Made by a program: the position numbers and the translations under genes. A stretch of 32,276 nt of DNA. It comes from Clostridiales bacterium DTU072 (GTDB taxonomy: Bacteria > Bacillota > Clostridia > Christensenellales > DTU072). Location: the NCBI GenBank assembly GCA_001512685.1, contig LFSG01000025.1:1-32276 (forward strand), given 5' to 3'. Under the pieces are notes generated by a model. The model saw only the letters and a program-made list of their open reading frames with translations. It was not told the origin of the DNA and searched no databases. This document shows, one piece after another, positions 30,301-32,276 of the stretch; positions within the stretch are counted from its first letter, which is position 1; every line of letters starts with the position of its first letter.

Positions 30301-32276
30301 CGTTATCGGGGTAATCGGCGTAATTCTTGCTTAAGGATATGGAGCATACATAATCCCCCGCCTTGACGCCGCCCAGCTCGCATGTCAGCGGGCCGCCCGT
30401 AGATGTCAAAGCTATGGCTATGCCGCTGTCGGGGTATTGTCCGCTGTTGGTCAGCAAGGTGGATGTGTTTATCAAATAAGCCGTAATCTGCGGCACCAAA
30501 GCCACGGTGTCCCCCTCCACCGCTCCGCTTAAGGTCAGCTCCACGCCCTTGCGGCCGCCGTCGTAGCTCATGTCCTCAATGCTCCAAGACGCCGTAATCT
30601 GCCTGGGCGTGATGTTCCATTGCCTGCTCCTGTTCGCCGGCAAGGCGTAATTGGCGCTCCCTTCGATTATGGCCACAACCGTGGCGGTGTAGTTGCCCAC
30701 ATCCACTTTGCGGTTGTTTATCACCTGCAAAGTTACCGTGTCGCCCTCAATAACGCCCGTGGGCTCCACCCTTACGCCGTGCTCGCTGCCGTCGTATATG
30801 AAGCTGAAGTTGTATGTTACGGGGTCGGTATCGTCAGACCAAGACAAGCCTATGGTCTTGGGCGCTATTGACCACGCACCGTTGTTTGAGGGCAAAGAAT
30901 AGTTGGTTGAGCCGTAATTGTCCGCCGTCAATGACACTATGGACGCCGTATAATTGCCAGCGTTCACCGCCGTGAATTCGCAAGTCAATGTGGTGGACTC
31001 CCCGCTTGAGGTTATCGTTCCTTGAGGGGAAACGCCGCTGTTGAAAATATTGAAAGTTATTATGTCGTTTGTGTAAATATTGCCTATGGTAACGGTTATG
31101 CCCTTTTCGGTCTTGTCGTACACAAGCCCGCTCGCCGCCGACCATGTTACCGTCAATTGCCTTTTTGTTATGGTATAGCTGTTTACGCCGCTTACCGACA
31201 GCATATAATTGTCCACCGAACTGTATTCGTTGCCGTTGGTTACTTCGGTTATGGAATTTATGGCTACGGTATAAGCCGAAGCCGACGCGTTCACCGAAGT
31301 AAAGGAGTATGAGCCGTTGGACACTTCGGTTATCCCCGATATTATGCCGCTGTTTTCAAACCCGCTTGTTAAGTCGAATATTACCCTTTCGTTATTCTTT
31401 ATGCCCGATACCGTGGCCGTCAAGCCTTGAGGGCCGCCGTTATACTGCGAGCTTCCCCCGCCCGACCAAACCACGCTTATTACCGCCCTTTCGATAGTCC
31501 ATTCTCCCATGCTTTGTCCGCTCAGCGCGTAATTGGGCATGTCTTTAAGCGATACGGTTATTGTGTAAACGCCCGCCTTGTACGCTGTAAAGCTTCTGTT
31601 CCTTGATGACGAACCCGACGGCAGCGTTATATCCCCCGTGGGAGAAATGCCGCTGTCCGCCAAATCTTCCCCGCTGCCTATAACCTTGGCGGTATATTCG
31701 GCGAACATATAAATGGTGTCTCCGCTGACGGCGTTGCTTACCGTAAGCGTCTGGCCTTGAGGCAATCCCGAATATACAAAGGTGTTTGTGGTCCAATTCA
31801 GATTGAGCGTTCTTCGCGTAATGGCGTATTGGGTATTCTCCCCGTCCGCCCCGATATTGTCCGTCAATGTGTAGTTATGCGTGGAGCTGAAGTCGTACCC
31901 CGTTACGCTTTCCATGCTTACCGCCGTAACGGCGTATTCCCCCGCGTCTCTTGACGTGAAATGGTAATTGCCGTTGGTAACGGGGGAGGAGAAACCGTTG
32001 ACGGCGTAATTGGTTTGCGCGTTGAACAAAACGCTTTCCGCTCCTTGTATGCCCGTTACGCTTACGCTTACTCCGTGGGCGGCGCCGTCATACGGCGACA
32101 TGCCGCTCCCCGACCATGTCAAAACTATCCCCCTTTTGGATATCGTCCACGCGCTGCCGCTTATTTCCGCCGAATAGTTTTGCATGCCCGCGTCAAGCGC
32201 TATGTCCGTAACCGTGTAATATCCCGCTTTTATGGCGGTGAAATCCTGCGTCCTTGTCGTTCCCCCGCCGTACAGG
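9326..32276 (-). CDS. Giant MBG/YDG-repeat surface protein with rubredoxin-like insert and GLUG C-terminus; N-terminus outside window
   Basis: One uninterrupted frame of at least 7,649 codons is open through the right edge. The first in-window Met (32183-32185) is internal to a repeat, since 30 more in-frame codons (ending ...DIALDAG) precede it and match the repeat pattern, so the true start is beyond the window. From N to C: about 21 W-type MBG repeats, an atypical Cys/His island, four YDG-type repeats, about ten more MBG repeats, eleven copies of an HYxGVS subfamily, about eleven mixed repeats, a rubredoxin-like module, about 708 helical residues, an MBG-like stretch, and a GLUG beta-helix tail. 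MBG/YDG arrays are known from very large bacterial adhesins. The repeats differ widely in sequence, so the array is old and not an assembly collapse. No LPXTG, SLH or C-terminal membrane helix is seen. The TAA overlaps the start of the next gene. Confidence 0.92.
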   Translation of the reverse strand, partial: LYGGGTTRTQDFTAIKAGYYTVTDIALDAGMQNYSAEISGSAWTISKRGIVLTWSGSGMSPYDGAAHGVSVSVTGIQGAESVLFNAQTNYAVNGFSSPVTNGNYHFTSRDAGEYAVTAVSMESVTGYDFSSTHNYTLTDNIGADGENTQYAITRRTLNLNWTTNTFVYSGLPQGQTLTVSNAVSGDTIYMFAEYTAKVIGSGEDLADSGISPTGDITLPSGSSSRNRSFTAYKAGVYTITVSLKDMPNYALSGQSMGEWTIERAVISVVWSGGGSSQYNGGPQGLTATVSGIKNNERVIFDLTSGFENSGIISGITEVSNGSYSFTSVNASASAYTVAINSITEVTNGNEYSSVDNYMLSVSGVNSYTITKRQLTVTWSAASGLVYDKTEKGITVTIGNIYTNDIITFNIFNSGVSPQGTITSSGESTTLTCEFTAVNAGNYTASIVSLTADNYGSTNYSLPSNNGAWSIAPKTIGLSWSDDTDPVTYNFSFIYDGSEHGVRVEPTGVIEGDTVTLQVINNRKVDVGNYTATVVAIIEGSANYALPANRSRQWNITPRQITASWSIEDMSYDGGRKGVELTLSGAVEGDTVALVPQITAYLINTSTLLTNSGQYPDSGIAIALTSTGGPLTCELGGVKAGDYVCSISLSKNYADYPDNENYELAGETQTSWRIDRAVITLSWSAYGEDGVIYDGTAYGVDVEITGIVNAERITLIIGNNSYQSYDIISGATLIDNGTYGFRSVNAGSYLVSDITIGSAAATAASNPDTLNCVSSANYDFSQQGSSLFTINKRTLAVQSWDYVSPFTYDGASKRVRAAPGNVVEGDSVAFTYLEDEQYRSLAINAGSYTAKINGCLPSTNYVIPQTDLELEWQILPRQLTVSWTSASNLIYNANEQGITVTIGNIVLTDVIVFNIYTDGISPSSPTISSTGSSTSFTAAFRAVNAGSYTGKIVSLTSQNNGDINYTIPENEGTWTISPKTVGFVWDYSGEPFQYYGGSWTVTAAPTGLVDSAQLILSYELDLENNITRTAINAGVYTAIVSALSGEGSSNYALPLLSQRSLEWTISRRHVAISWNEPELVYNGQGQGNTVTLSNIIEEDELKFIYQISGATAAGVPYYLEDASFVTDGEAVFVYNFMDTVNAGSYTVALLGIDDSYGQSRNYYLMAENTSKNYLISQRVVELVWNKDELDVWEGFNTVYNGLQRWVTPSINNIVEGDSVNLTYSGHTGINANKYTVTVSSVSNKNYRLPATVSQDWHILKRILTIDWYYKGQPLEEAVITYDGATHTVYAETGNNAEGETATLIYANHQKRNAGLYTATATLSAEDAVNYAFDQAGGHTAQTEWRIYQRKITAQDVDWGQTSFEYDNTLKTVTASITNMVAGDQIEIVYVNEENITNQAVNKGSYLAQIDYIINDNYYLDGTISAQWHITPKLLTVSWTTGSYTYNASLRGITLTISGIIPDDSIIVNVTTTGIYPSWGESQLVYDGGNGELKQTFGAVAVGSYTAEAISLDAYNNGSENYALPANEGSWTINKAVISIVWSQKASNSGVYDGFSQGVEAAITGIVPNETVAFIFPAASNTYEYTDISMTAAVNGVYDFTSINSGNYAANISGIDYVWAAEGHQYPDYVSKNNYSLNVSGVSSYNISRRLISLEWSYYEENGAPLSDYWIYDGKEHGLTLTIANVLKKDAQDIDFNFINDGTNEPVKVLGEVYESSGTELRYISYDFVAVNYKAAPYVAQVNGISAALSGNYRLPSLGLSSQWRITKRQLSISWTYDQTNGAPEDGQWTYDKKPHGVLLTIDNIITGDTPTFTVYTTGASPAYGVSHFEAVSQEGGVYSADMLFTAVNANSNAYIAELRSCDDGNYSLPASGLSHSWKINPKTVGISWTLNGSGVLQTVYNGQIQTVTAAATGLIEGDTANLVLSGEKAKDAGDYTAQVLSISNSNYALPDELTADWSIAPRDITAAINNAQAEYKAAAITVEDLELVFENKAPSDTISFITDLAAVNAVNVGEYAFTVSLDNEPNYNLLNDGEEIEFEIIPFTITFHSLEWSYYRLGYNTFSGNFDNSEIYVGEIEWEPNITFTSTASRVYHHIFRAEVSGAPETLAFTYRYFGLCTCGHYHDEGSSDIYTFDPDHQWLLDQNNQFRTIGGHHAGAYWIVLEIDSLSANPDNYVFDNEDDGYSDPSYFAQNGSDISFIYPNSDPTATAIESLPQGKIYVLKYTVKQLPGGFNPIYGEKDVDKVFDGDNFREEPEIIGEISPDDITVYINGMQYSYAEYLGNTVTKNVGQYFIQYTIIGSGGSSTTCDNLGGAVDTLDLTLTIDYRKVIVENSAAPEWTKTYDATAVYQGFIVLERVDIDDDINEIHIHTGIIDEINTVVTAYFESASSGVKDIIFEITGKDASNYIIEITDDDDSTTPNTVTGEIVRQLIEITTQGHYKVYDGNTLFDRYTIGEGNILPSAPVTVTAHFDSAQAGEDKTITFSINGQPEIVANYTMSIDGSEEDTYQIEDAIIYKKGIHITSSINTKVYDGTTAVTFTFDTTDIIEGDTVVIKAEYDNKNVGTNKTIIYSFLEGGDEANYKFGEDGNEDEPDKSSITYDNGIITQRMLPITWTDNRKHNIYNAEEHTITLSVTNIVYGDTLSGITGQAVYSQPYDNDGVLCYDITVSYTNIDAGSYRNAIDISDGNYALWGEASYDWNIARRQVTITWIPDELGEWDDDYATEYNGQVRSISYAVGGVSGQMESGVIEGEDLGISAAGLTAFNAGGYTATVSIGNGNYTILAGQDTVAELELNWSITKAVIQNITISDVTVNYNGHKHSITVSSTVSRFGDNLTVTYSITPRELADDDNGATNVYIYQGEIWHYTVTAKITHQNYYDYDVPNSADGSLYEAKLTILPIEISNISMSDKTIEYNAQTQYLYLNQAQSPFDAEVETQIEGDYVGVTYSIQTVNGELIGGINNGAAAAGAYDITATVGEDSHNYLTLVISRRLTINKAEIRNEQGTPLVMENELLQVAYNRNPHSISVNAQSYDKTQYNHIDNTVIMIEYTINGEDGNEAVNAGHYTIVAVISAETDGQPSNNYAIKTLTATLIIDKAQMYNTDNGDIFYLVGDTIDYAAAARYANVNTVNASNIGATRINRINVYPKDSPGYTQGYDLASVSYTYIFNGSSVNRILYAGEYKVWATITHENYEDFQLEEVIVTVNPVDIESVYLNLPELIHDGGENYRHYDYTNTYYSIGVSRDAQTVVTSIVTVITLSIGGINTSDTATITYTYDYYLPHSDLPSIIGQEFTDSAAKNAGVYSITATITASGDAAGSYNPKTLTADMIIARVYITGIQIANRNYTYDGLTKSISVNSNLTQFNESMYIAYAVTTESGEYDDVTAADNVGVSAVNADLYNILVYVNQEGEHHNINYYPKTIPAQMVINKAEMYGLSFLDAQAVYDGEKYYLALLTPSNQQSIKRQKPASAITVSPTGNPSFFESADIAYACGGEDFEGAVNAGGYEITVTVQNRNYVTFEAQATLTINKAQMWAIADGEELKKDFYFITEEQNTHIRVYDTHYWFINVNTEGTTQIAHPSSAVYSLPVRPSNMPLEQGMALEDYADITYLCGGEIFEGAKNAGVYNITAILQEQNGNYEDIILTGVLIIQKVEFSGEEGHLVQLYLVEQVTLVYDTMIHYIGVSDTYGEHVDQAVLSAPLLEGDGLADIKYYYNTDGGQTYTTPFNGAVNAGVYHIYAHTDIADQEISGNYEVWEGYAVLEILKLEFKDDEAHLGELYLAGTTIPYDAETHYAGVSAVNEWTDNHITSLNYPQFGLTIPVNYEYSYNSQYMGIFYGTGDAGEYEITATIAESRNYKGWTATATVVIEKLTFTEEERHLGLLFIKDNTVIYDMALHYAGVNTADEVNDQLVSALYRCDDKLIIPVVYKYNTDGSEQYPDDFYGAVNAGVYYIKAQIAETVNYYGWSGEAVLTIERLRFNDDEGHLGSLYIKDVDTVYDTNTYYTGVSKTDEWLNALPALITYELAGGQLDIEVSYTYTYRKEEGDTPQNMGEFTGARNAGIYAVTAALKSDAEGNYEDWSGQASIIIRKARFGQGSLAALYFNGKTVKYDMLTHYAYASYVDAYSDIPLLSVDLLGGDGVAAIRYYYNTDGSEEYMQEFNGAVNSGVYYLKAFVDLNGNDNYEKWEQTVVLTINPLAYVKGELGELRINDGEVVYNTLTHYTGVTEEADWLDENITQITLILSGGALTIPITYKYTMTQGGEYSLAFNGAADAGVYYIKAEIAQDVNGNYGYWSDTATLTIHKLLWNGEDSNLDILYFIGNENNPIVFDGYRHYVGVNKEESYRNEQVGALYYLVNEYGVQEADELSANLIIPITYKYYVGETGSGGYAHQFEYALNAGVYNIRAEIAQDPMGNYEGWSAETVFIIQKLEWSEISPLGALYLNGTEITYDNQRHYAGVSHIDGVWVDGLIESLEYTIGDTVLVIPITYAYYMGESGGSYDLIFEYALDSGVYNIKASIEEGDNYPSWADTCVLKINKLKWDGTQGNLNKLYFDDVTIDYDMLTHYIGISLTEEWNDSLLYALNYNIDENGVVYTGQAEGNLAVEIRYHYSEEPEGPFDNIFTGRTNAGAVYIRASIEESVNYEGFEKVAVLTINKLTFTWGSLGEIYFPSTSLIYDMRAHYLSVNPAENVWTDSPLDQLSYELAGGTLYIPVNYHYYEGTSGEYEEEFESAVNAGIYNVRATIEHAPNYEGLTMYATLTIQQLLFEDMEGHLGQLYFRGPWTALVYDSRTHYIAVSKVDEWTDENITELTYILSGGVLSIPVIYEVSVNGGEYEAFNGAKNAAVYQIRATIEEQADGNYQGQIFSAAMIIEPYRTQVVWDMPYGNHEFVYNGGDRSDAISATISLTPLEGVLTLPIYYYSLSDITGSYSVYGQDNYLRASPEGIYVDDVLVDDLTLITPKAFFYAGEYLIVGMFDDPNYILDNSHTLAQELTMNKAEIELYLVGYTITYDGFTHYVSAAYTQTANDSPPSLQVNLLGEDTADISYYYNTDGGGDYTQAFNGQKDAGIYYIKAIIDDPDPIIVNNYELWVRYATLTIDIRTITVTSTSAAADWTKVYDSTDDYYDYILTGICASDITKLSHYAKYNNKNAESGKTISFYLTDNNPLDKVAHNYLINDITDGVILKKELRLYEEIIWSKVYDGVIYVYPKIGETVIYDLTLCLQDGYDIFIGDSVFISASYDSKNVNEVTKVDFTLSGADAGNYRLDPIVREGLISPLHTDVIWINTQLIYNGYQRKSGEGYTYTYAYMELAGDDIVDERLSDNGVLMFNLDFYNYINHGLSDYIDAGEYYAVINDDRLNCGEEICDIDGNYIISAQSMRHDCYIEKLETAVNWIAIGWGQDDLIYNGQEFSLTVRIRVVGKDLIYADHTGYIYLSIIPEGVNDEEYNGLTLVRNGTRVYSFKDAGNYTIYATLRADIAYNYILLDSVKSNVMILKADIDDYFRFDGSMEFEYYQGIFRYFYVVPYGWETGFGYSDNNEIYGNELRLTYEYDDLPVQVQYSGGEYGRHEADLEYAVGENGVRNAGVFTINAYVAEQKNYMGWSGSITVTVRKGAIDNIDIADRIERPDGMPLVYNSGNYFIYCASKLPHEPSGQRYNTAAVILHYPDSRTANITYRIQELEVEGELILNPDNSVDGQPLMVEGQYVIKEGGVDLEAAGYDQVGYYLITASITGETNYNDWSMTALLRIVKYNADVIWQGLDEGIYADLDSVEFVFAGWNQRDRLRAYINTLGSDGIGSRAIFEVLTAPAEEYRAGYYFNNGQDNEFRLAGKYDLTASLAEDYFNYDRIMRNYNIRNAQKQKTIEKYELTIKWYINGFAHEYDSSNPPIYDGIEHSVYAQGLGIEYAYDYQNGELLYTTVLVPILTDEYDEYGIRQWNALYAGDYIANALEVSPDAVHRNPTYYFEDGSYVTYGSCHYSYNYKMPETGTTLVWKIEKRTLYVDLDDESIELMKYYDGSSRFDIYMEGSNFEFIDSGQTISRNGKTVRLYDQIASYMVMGIEGYNVFSYRIYGIVETDTYIQHICDNCGWIYYESNLNSYTIDDDSPEGFSVIIYDIGTRWEDVSEDFQCPRCKEVAAGKADNLIEDLYNMVFFSKTTISVIPFVGLADFTDTLIGLCQSSPSYSFVDILAAYNSYNRLDDSVKPLLDYELWQVEQLMAQRLDQMISALPANPDFTNYGEVYALLNLYQTAGTGVQSRMNNYALLTDKQAMVDASFETEDGYIYDNVTVILHLFDSLPESVTLDHIYQLISVRHLYELLSEPHKFAVQTEYQSLLQAENALFGLIDGIIAGIETADTVNDYMFRYNALDLARLEYLCQILETVYSCQENLNNYNMYMGILSEHNMRYIALDAKADEISAIAARLAYDLLPEPSKVLISNLRYLERLEARITADIMTEALSRAGAGGDEALLDAIADLYRAYNAYQRMSDTVQSMIADIDSSLANEIAIRYQAALTAAQAVTAMQMINRIQAIVYEGVSEHKDVINCRLIYDQLPENVKYNVTNLFRLTGFEEALISAISSEYINRIGSYVTIDNAIDFGRAFYWYYKQAPEVQASLYSGLAAKVADFENLFTFNYEQNILEDEVKLQEALMTYLALPRSARALLALSDILKDIGVKFAMLQISYIGEDITLNSAAAVMYALNAYDNLSPAERLSVSNYAKLQDAQAQLNILLSAATAADAISLINQLPDTVTMEHIFEITSARIVFAALSEEMKGSVTNIFKLEAAENALVNIISGIIDTFRFTLDITTAHRSAIARARVYYNHLHPAVKALIDEQSITAAESLLAQYIYDDAISTKSDFRAIGAPIRLNPDVILIKDDLDNTVSNVSATNADITWAHFDSSNYALAAGSTGTGGATNVKASILPQPLTIEFGTANEGKIYDGKTLYEIFGEDNKVYTSADVYDGLDLTNRGWEGIFSRVLRTKDIWGGDIFESITSLYKGNYFVGIFSIAGYDYEGKYTIGITDASVGNEELGIPAYHNFTVVKNGEGWFIITKDEYGYVNYEITVYVDERQSYDGQTAYVIMNKDSQGQLYESRYVIEKREIKVEYNNLLQSWQAAQKHDIKAVGISDAVEDLSYEEFMELLQADRFYDSQGNLISDENAVIKVFNNWAEYELGSYTRYVGSPDIDAPLRCIMTDGGLVEGRNANNYKFNMPVLQITYLLISDAENYVFEVHNMKDLIYLAADIEGLREARNDPENPVGKLPSYNQLKDINGLDENGFMFIENITEFDGIYNGNGYSISNASVISGKNYGGLFGYLKGVYENGVLVSGIIENLNLINIMVNANGAYYIGNIVGYAEGGRISGCVVQGSLKVSSVLTENYNIDIGGIVGFAQNTIIENVSFAGYINVKTASSVSAGGIAGRYQTPPAIESVMLDRLYSFAEISVTTDKWALLGGIIGGVDLLDGGADVYNDLLGEYAYLKNSLAHITSTSFEGASAAIDENSIASGGEEGLSYDQMRASQNPAVAQMADLMVTYVVKDYNLSVGSYYKGQGTPPHKSEYGSADNPVLISNYLQLNILRLYPWLHYKQTNDIKHPTSLQLKVFDYVIASYDNIEGSKTYVIYRNIYGPAPANDILFHVIKGLVCQPHYIVNREKSV
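9329..10620 (-). other. Giant protein: GLUG-type beta-helix C-terminal region
   Basis: Begins with FEVHNMKDLIYLA, then FDGIYNGNGYSISN. Four GLUG-type turns follow: NYGGLFGYLKG (about 10340-10372), YIGNIVGYAEGG (about 10215-10250), DIGGIVGFAQN (about 10120-10150) and AGGIAGRYQ (about 10033-10058). These are typical of beta-helical adhesin and IgA-protease-like surface proteins. Near the end, NPVLISNYLQLN...TNDI looks like the opening of a second beta-helix domain that stops early. Confidence 0.75.
10621..11744 (-). other. Giant protein: isolated MBG/YDG-like segment between helical and GLUG regions
   Basis: Includes a typical repeat end (VSATNADITWAHFDSSNYALA) and a repeat start with GKIYDGKTLYEIFG. 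A longer beta-rich stretch follows, with ADVYDGLDL and IYDVDE-like elements that are hard to align. It resumes the beta-repeat theme after the helical block. Confidence 0.5.
11745..13868 (-). other. Giant protein: about 708-residue alpha-helical repeat domain
   Basis: Roughly ten divergent helical modules with a shared pattern: LP-x2-VT-x2-H at a helix start, then AR-x2-Y-x2-L, then K-x2-VTN-x3-L-x2-AE-x2-L. Clear examples are VTLDHIYQLISVRHLYELL and VTMEHIFEITSARIVFAAL. The pattern resembles small three-helix modules seen in other Clostridial surface proteins (recognition from memory). It could serve as a rigid stalk. Confidence 0.6.
13869..14056 (-). other. Giant protein: rubredoxin-like Fe(Cys)4 module
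   Basis: HICDNCGWIYYESN supplies the first CxxCG-x-I-Y knuckle (Cys codons at 14042-14044 and 14033-14035). GTRWEDVSEDFQCPRC supplies the second (13907-13909 and 13898-13900), followed by KEVAAGKAD. Classic rubredoxins have CxxCGxxY then G-T-x-(W/F)-E-D-L-P-x-D-W-x-C-P-x-C and a trailing Gly/Lys segment. The gap between knuckles is 41 residues, against about 29 in classic rubredoxin, so a loop is enlarged. In window numbering the four Cys are residues 6078, 6081, 6123 and 6126. Confidence 0.72.
14057..17670 (-). repeat. Giant protein: about eleven mixed MBG/YDG repeats next to the rubredoxin-like module
   Basis: The units are more divergent than elsewhere: YDG-like (DWTKVYDSTDDYYDY, WSKVYDG), MBG-like (YNGQEFSLTV, PPIYDGIEHSV), and the NAG/DAG-x-Y-x-I turn that ends each unit (DAGEYYAV, DAGNYTIYA, NAGVFTINA). 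The last unit (YYDGSSRFDIYMEGSN...) runs directly into the rubredoxin-like module. Confidence 0.65.
17671..21325 (-). repeat. Giant protein: eleven tandem repeats of an LGxLY / YDxxxHYxGVS subfamily
   Basis: Eleven consecutive units of about 110 residues share this order: LG-x-LY, then YD-x3-HY-x-GVS, then W-x-D, then GG-x-L-x-IPV-x-Y-x-Y, then FxGAVNAGVYxIxA, then NYxGWS and LTIxKLxF. The YDxxxHY elements fall near 21255, 20920, 20607, 20286, 19948, 19632, 19293, 18928, 18599, 18252 and 17920, a spacing of roughly 310-365 bp. At DNA level the copies are clearly diverged. This is a regular array distinct from the repeats on either side. Confidence 0.75.
21326..24460 (-). repeat. Giant protein: about ten MBG-type repeats, transitional to the HYxGVS array
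   Basis: The units carry YNG/YDG-like starts (VNYNGHKHSI, NYTYDGLTKSI, AVYDGEKYYL), an AVNAGxYxIxA turn and LTINKA-type joints. Toward the left end they take on features of the following array (EGAKNAGVYNITA). This suggests stepwise duplication and drift along the protein. Confidence 0.65.
24461..25600 (-). repeat. Giant protein: four YDG-type repeats
   Basis: The units begin with DVDKVFDGDNF, EWTKTYDATAV, HYKVYDGNTLF and NTKVYDGTTAV, and two of them carry V-x2-YFESA or AEYDNKNVG-style mid-strands before an NY turn. This matches the YDG domain of filamentous-haemagglutinin-like proteins better than the W-type MBG repeats around it. Confidence 0.65.
25601..26150 (-). other. Giant protein: atypical island with a CTCGHYH motif
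   Basis: About 180 residues do not fit the repeat pattern. They contain FGLCTCGHYHDEG (Cys codons 25928-25930 and 25922-25924; His codons 25916-25918 and 25910-25912), a GGHHAGAYW turn with further His residues, and many aromatic and acidic residues. The clustered Cys and His could bind metal. No family was recognised. Confidence 0.5.
26151..32276 (-). repeat. Giant protein: about 21 W-type MBG repeats, continuing beyond the window
   Basis: Each unit of roughly 80-110 residues has an I-x3-W start, YDG/YNG, V-x5-N/G-x4-GD, an NAG-x-YTA turn, NYxLP, and a joint such as WxIxxRxI. Units starting QLTVTWSAASGLVY and LTVSWTSASNLIY are unusually alike and sit about five units apart, each followed by a TIGNI segment. 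This points to duplication of multi-unit blocks. The rightmost unit is cut by the window edge. Confidence 0.8.

Noticed and set aside
32183-32185. Met at this position as the start of the giant gene
   Set aside because: The frame stays open to the window edge with repeat-like sequence, and no ribosome site precedes this ATG.

Overview
The window is almost entirely coding on the minus strand and holds one cell-surface locus. The organism looks like a Bacillota/Clostridia bacterium, perhaps an uncultured gut lineage. The reasons are strong AGGAGG ribosome sites, short N-terminal hydrophobic signals ending in AWF/SWF like those of SipW-processed TasA/camelysin proteins, InlB B-repeats, BspA-type leucine-rich repeats, and MBG/YDG repeat arrays. 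The phylum is an inference, because there is no rRNA or housekeeping gene here.

Layout in transcription order (right to left): (1) A giant open frame fills 9326-32276 and runs off the right edge, so its true start is not visible. At least 7,649 residues can be read: about 55-60 MBG/YDG-like beta repeats, a rubredoxin-like CxxC...CPxC module, about 700 residues of alpha-helical repeats, one more MBG-like stretch and a GLUG-type C-terminus. (2) Its stop overlaps the start (TAATG) of a 475-residue AWF-signal protein with InlB-like repeats. (3) A 60-nt gap follows, then a 277-residue SWF-signal protein with an internal 60-bp duplication, a 218-residue signal/LRR protein and a 952-residue InlB-B/BspA-LRR protein, all tightly coupled. 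(4) After a 111-nt gap carrying a good sigma-A-like promoter come a 586-residue cytoplasmic protein with a degenerate EAL domain (GTG start) and a 305-residue single-pass membrane protein with a TasA-like C-terminus (TTG start). (5) After about 220 nt with a clear extended -10 promoter comes another AWF-signal protein, cut by the left edge.

Working model (inference): the locus builds a surface fibre or adhesin layer. Several membrane-anchored or SipW-type subunits accompany one giant adhesin, and a catalytically dead EAL protein may act as an inside sensor. No gene here has an LPXTG sorting signal, an SLH domain or a C-terminal membrane segment, so how the giant protein is held at the surface is unexplained. 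The most unusual item is the rubredoxin-like module inside an apparently extracellular giant protein.

No rRNA, tRNA, CRISPR array, insertion sequence or phage gene was seen.
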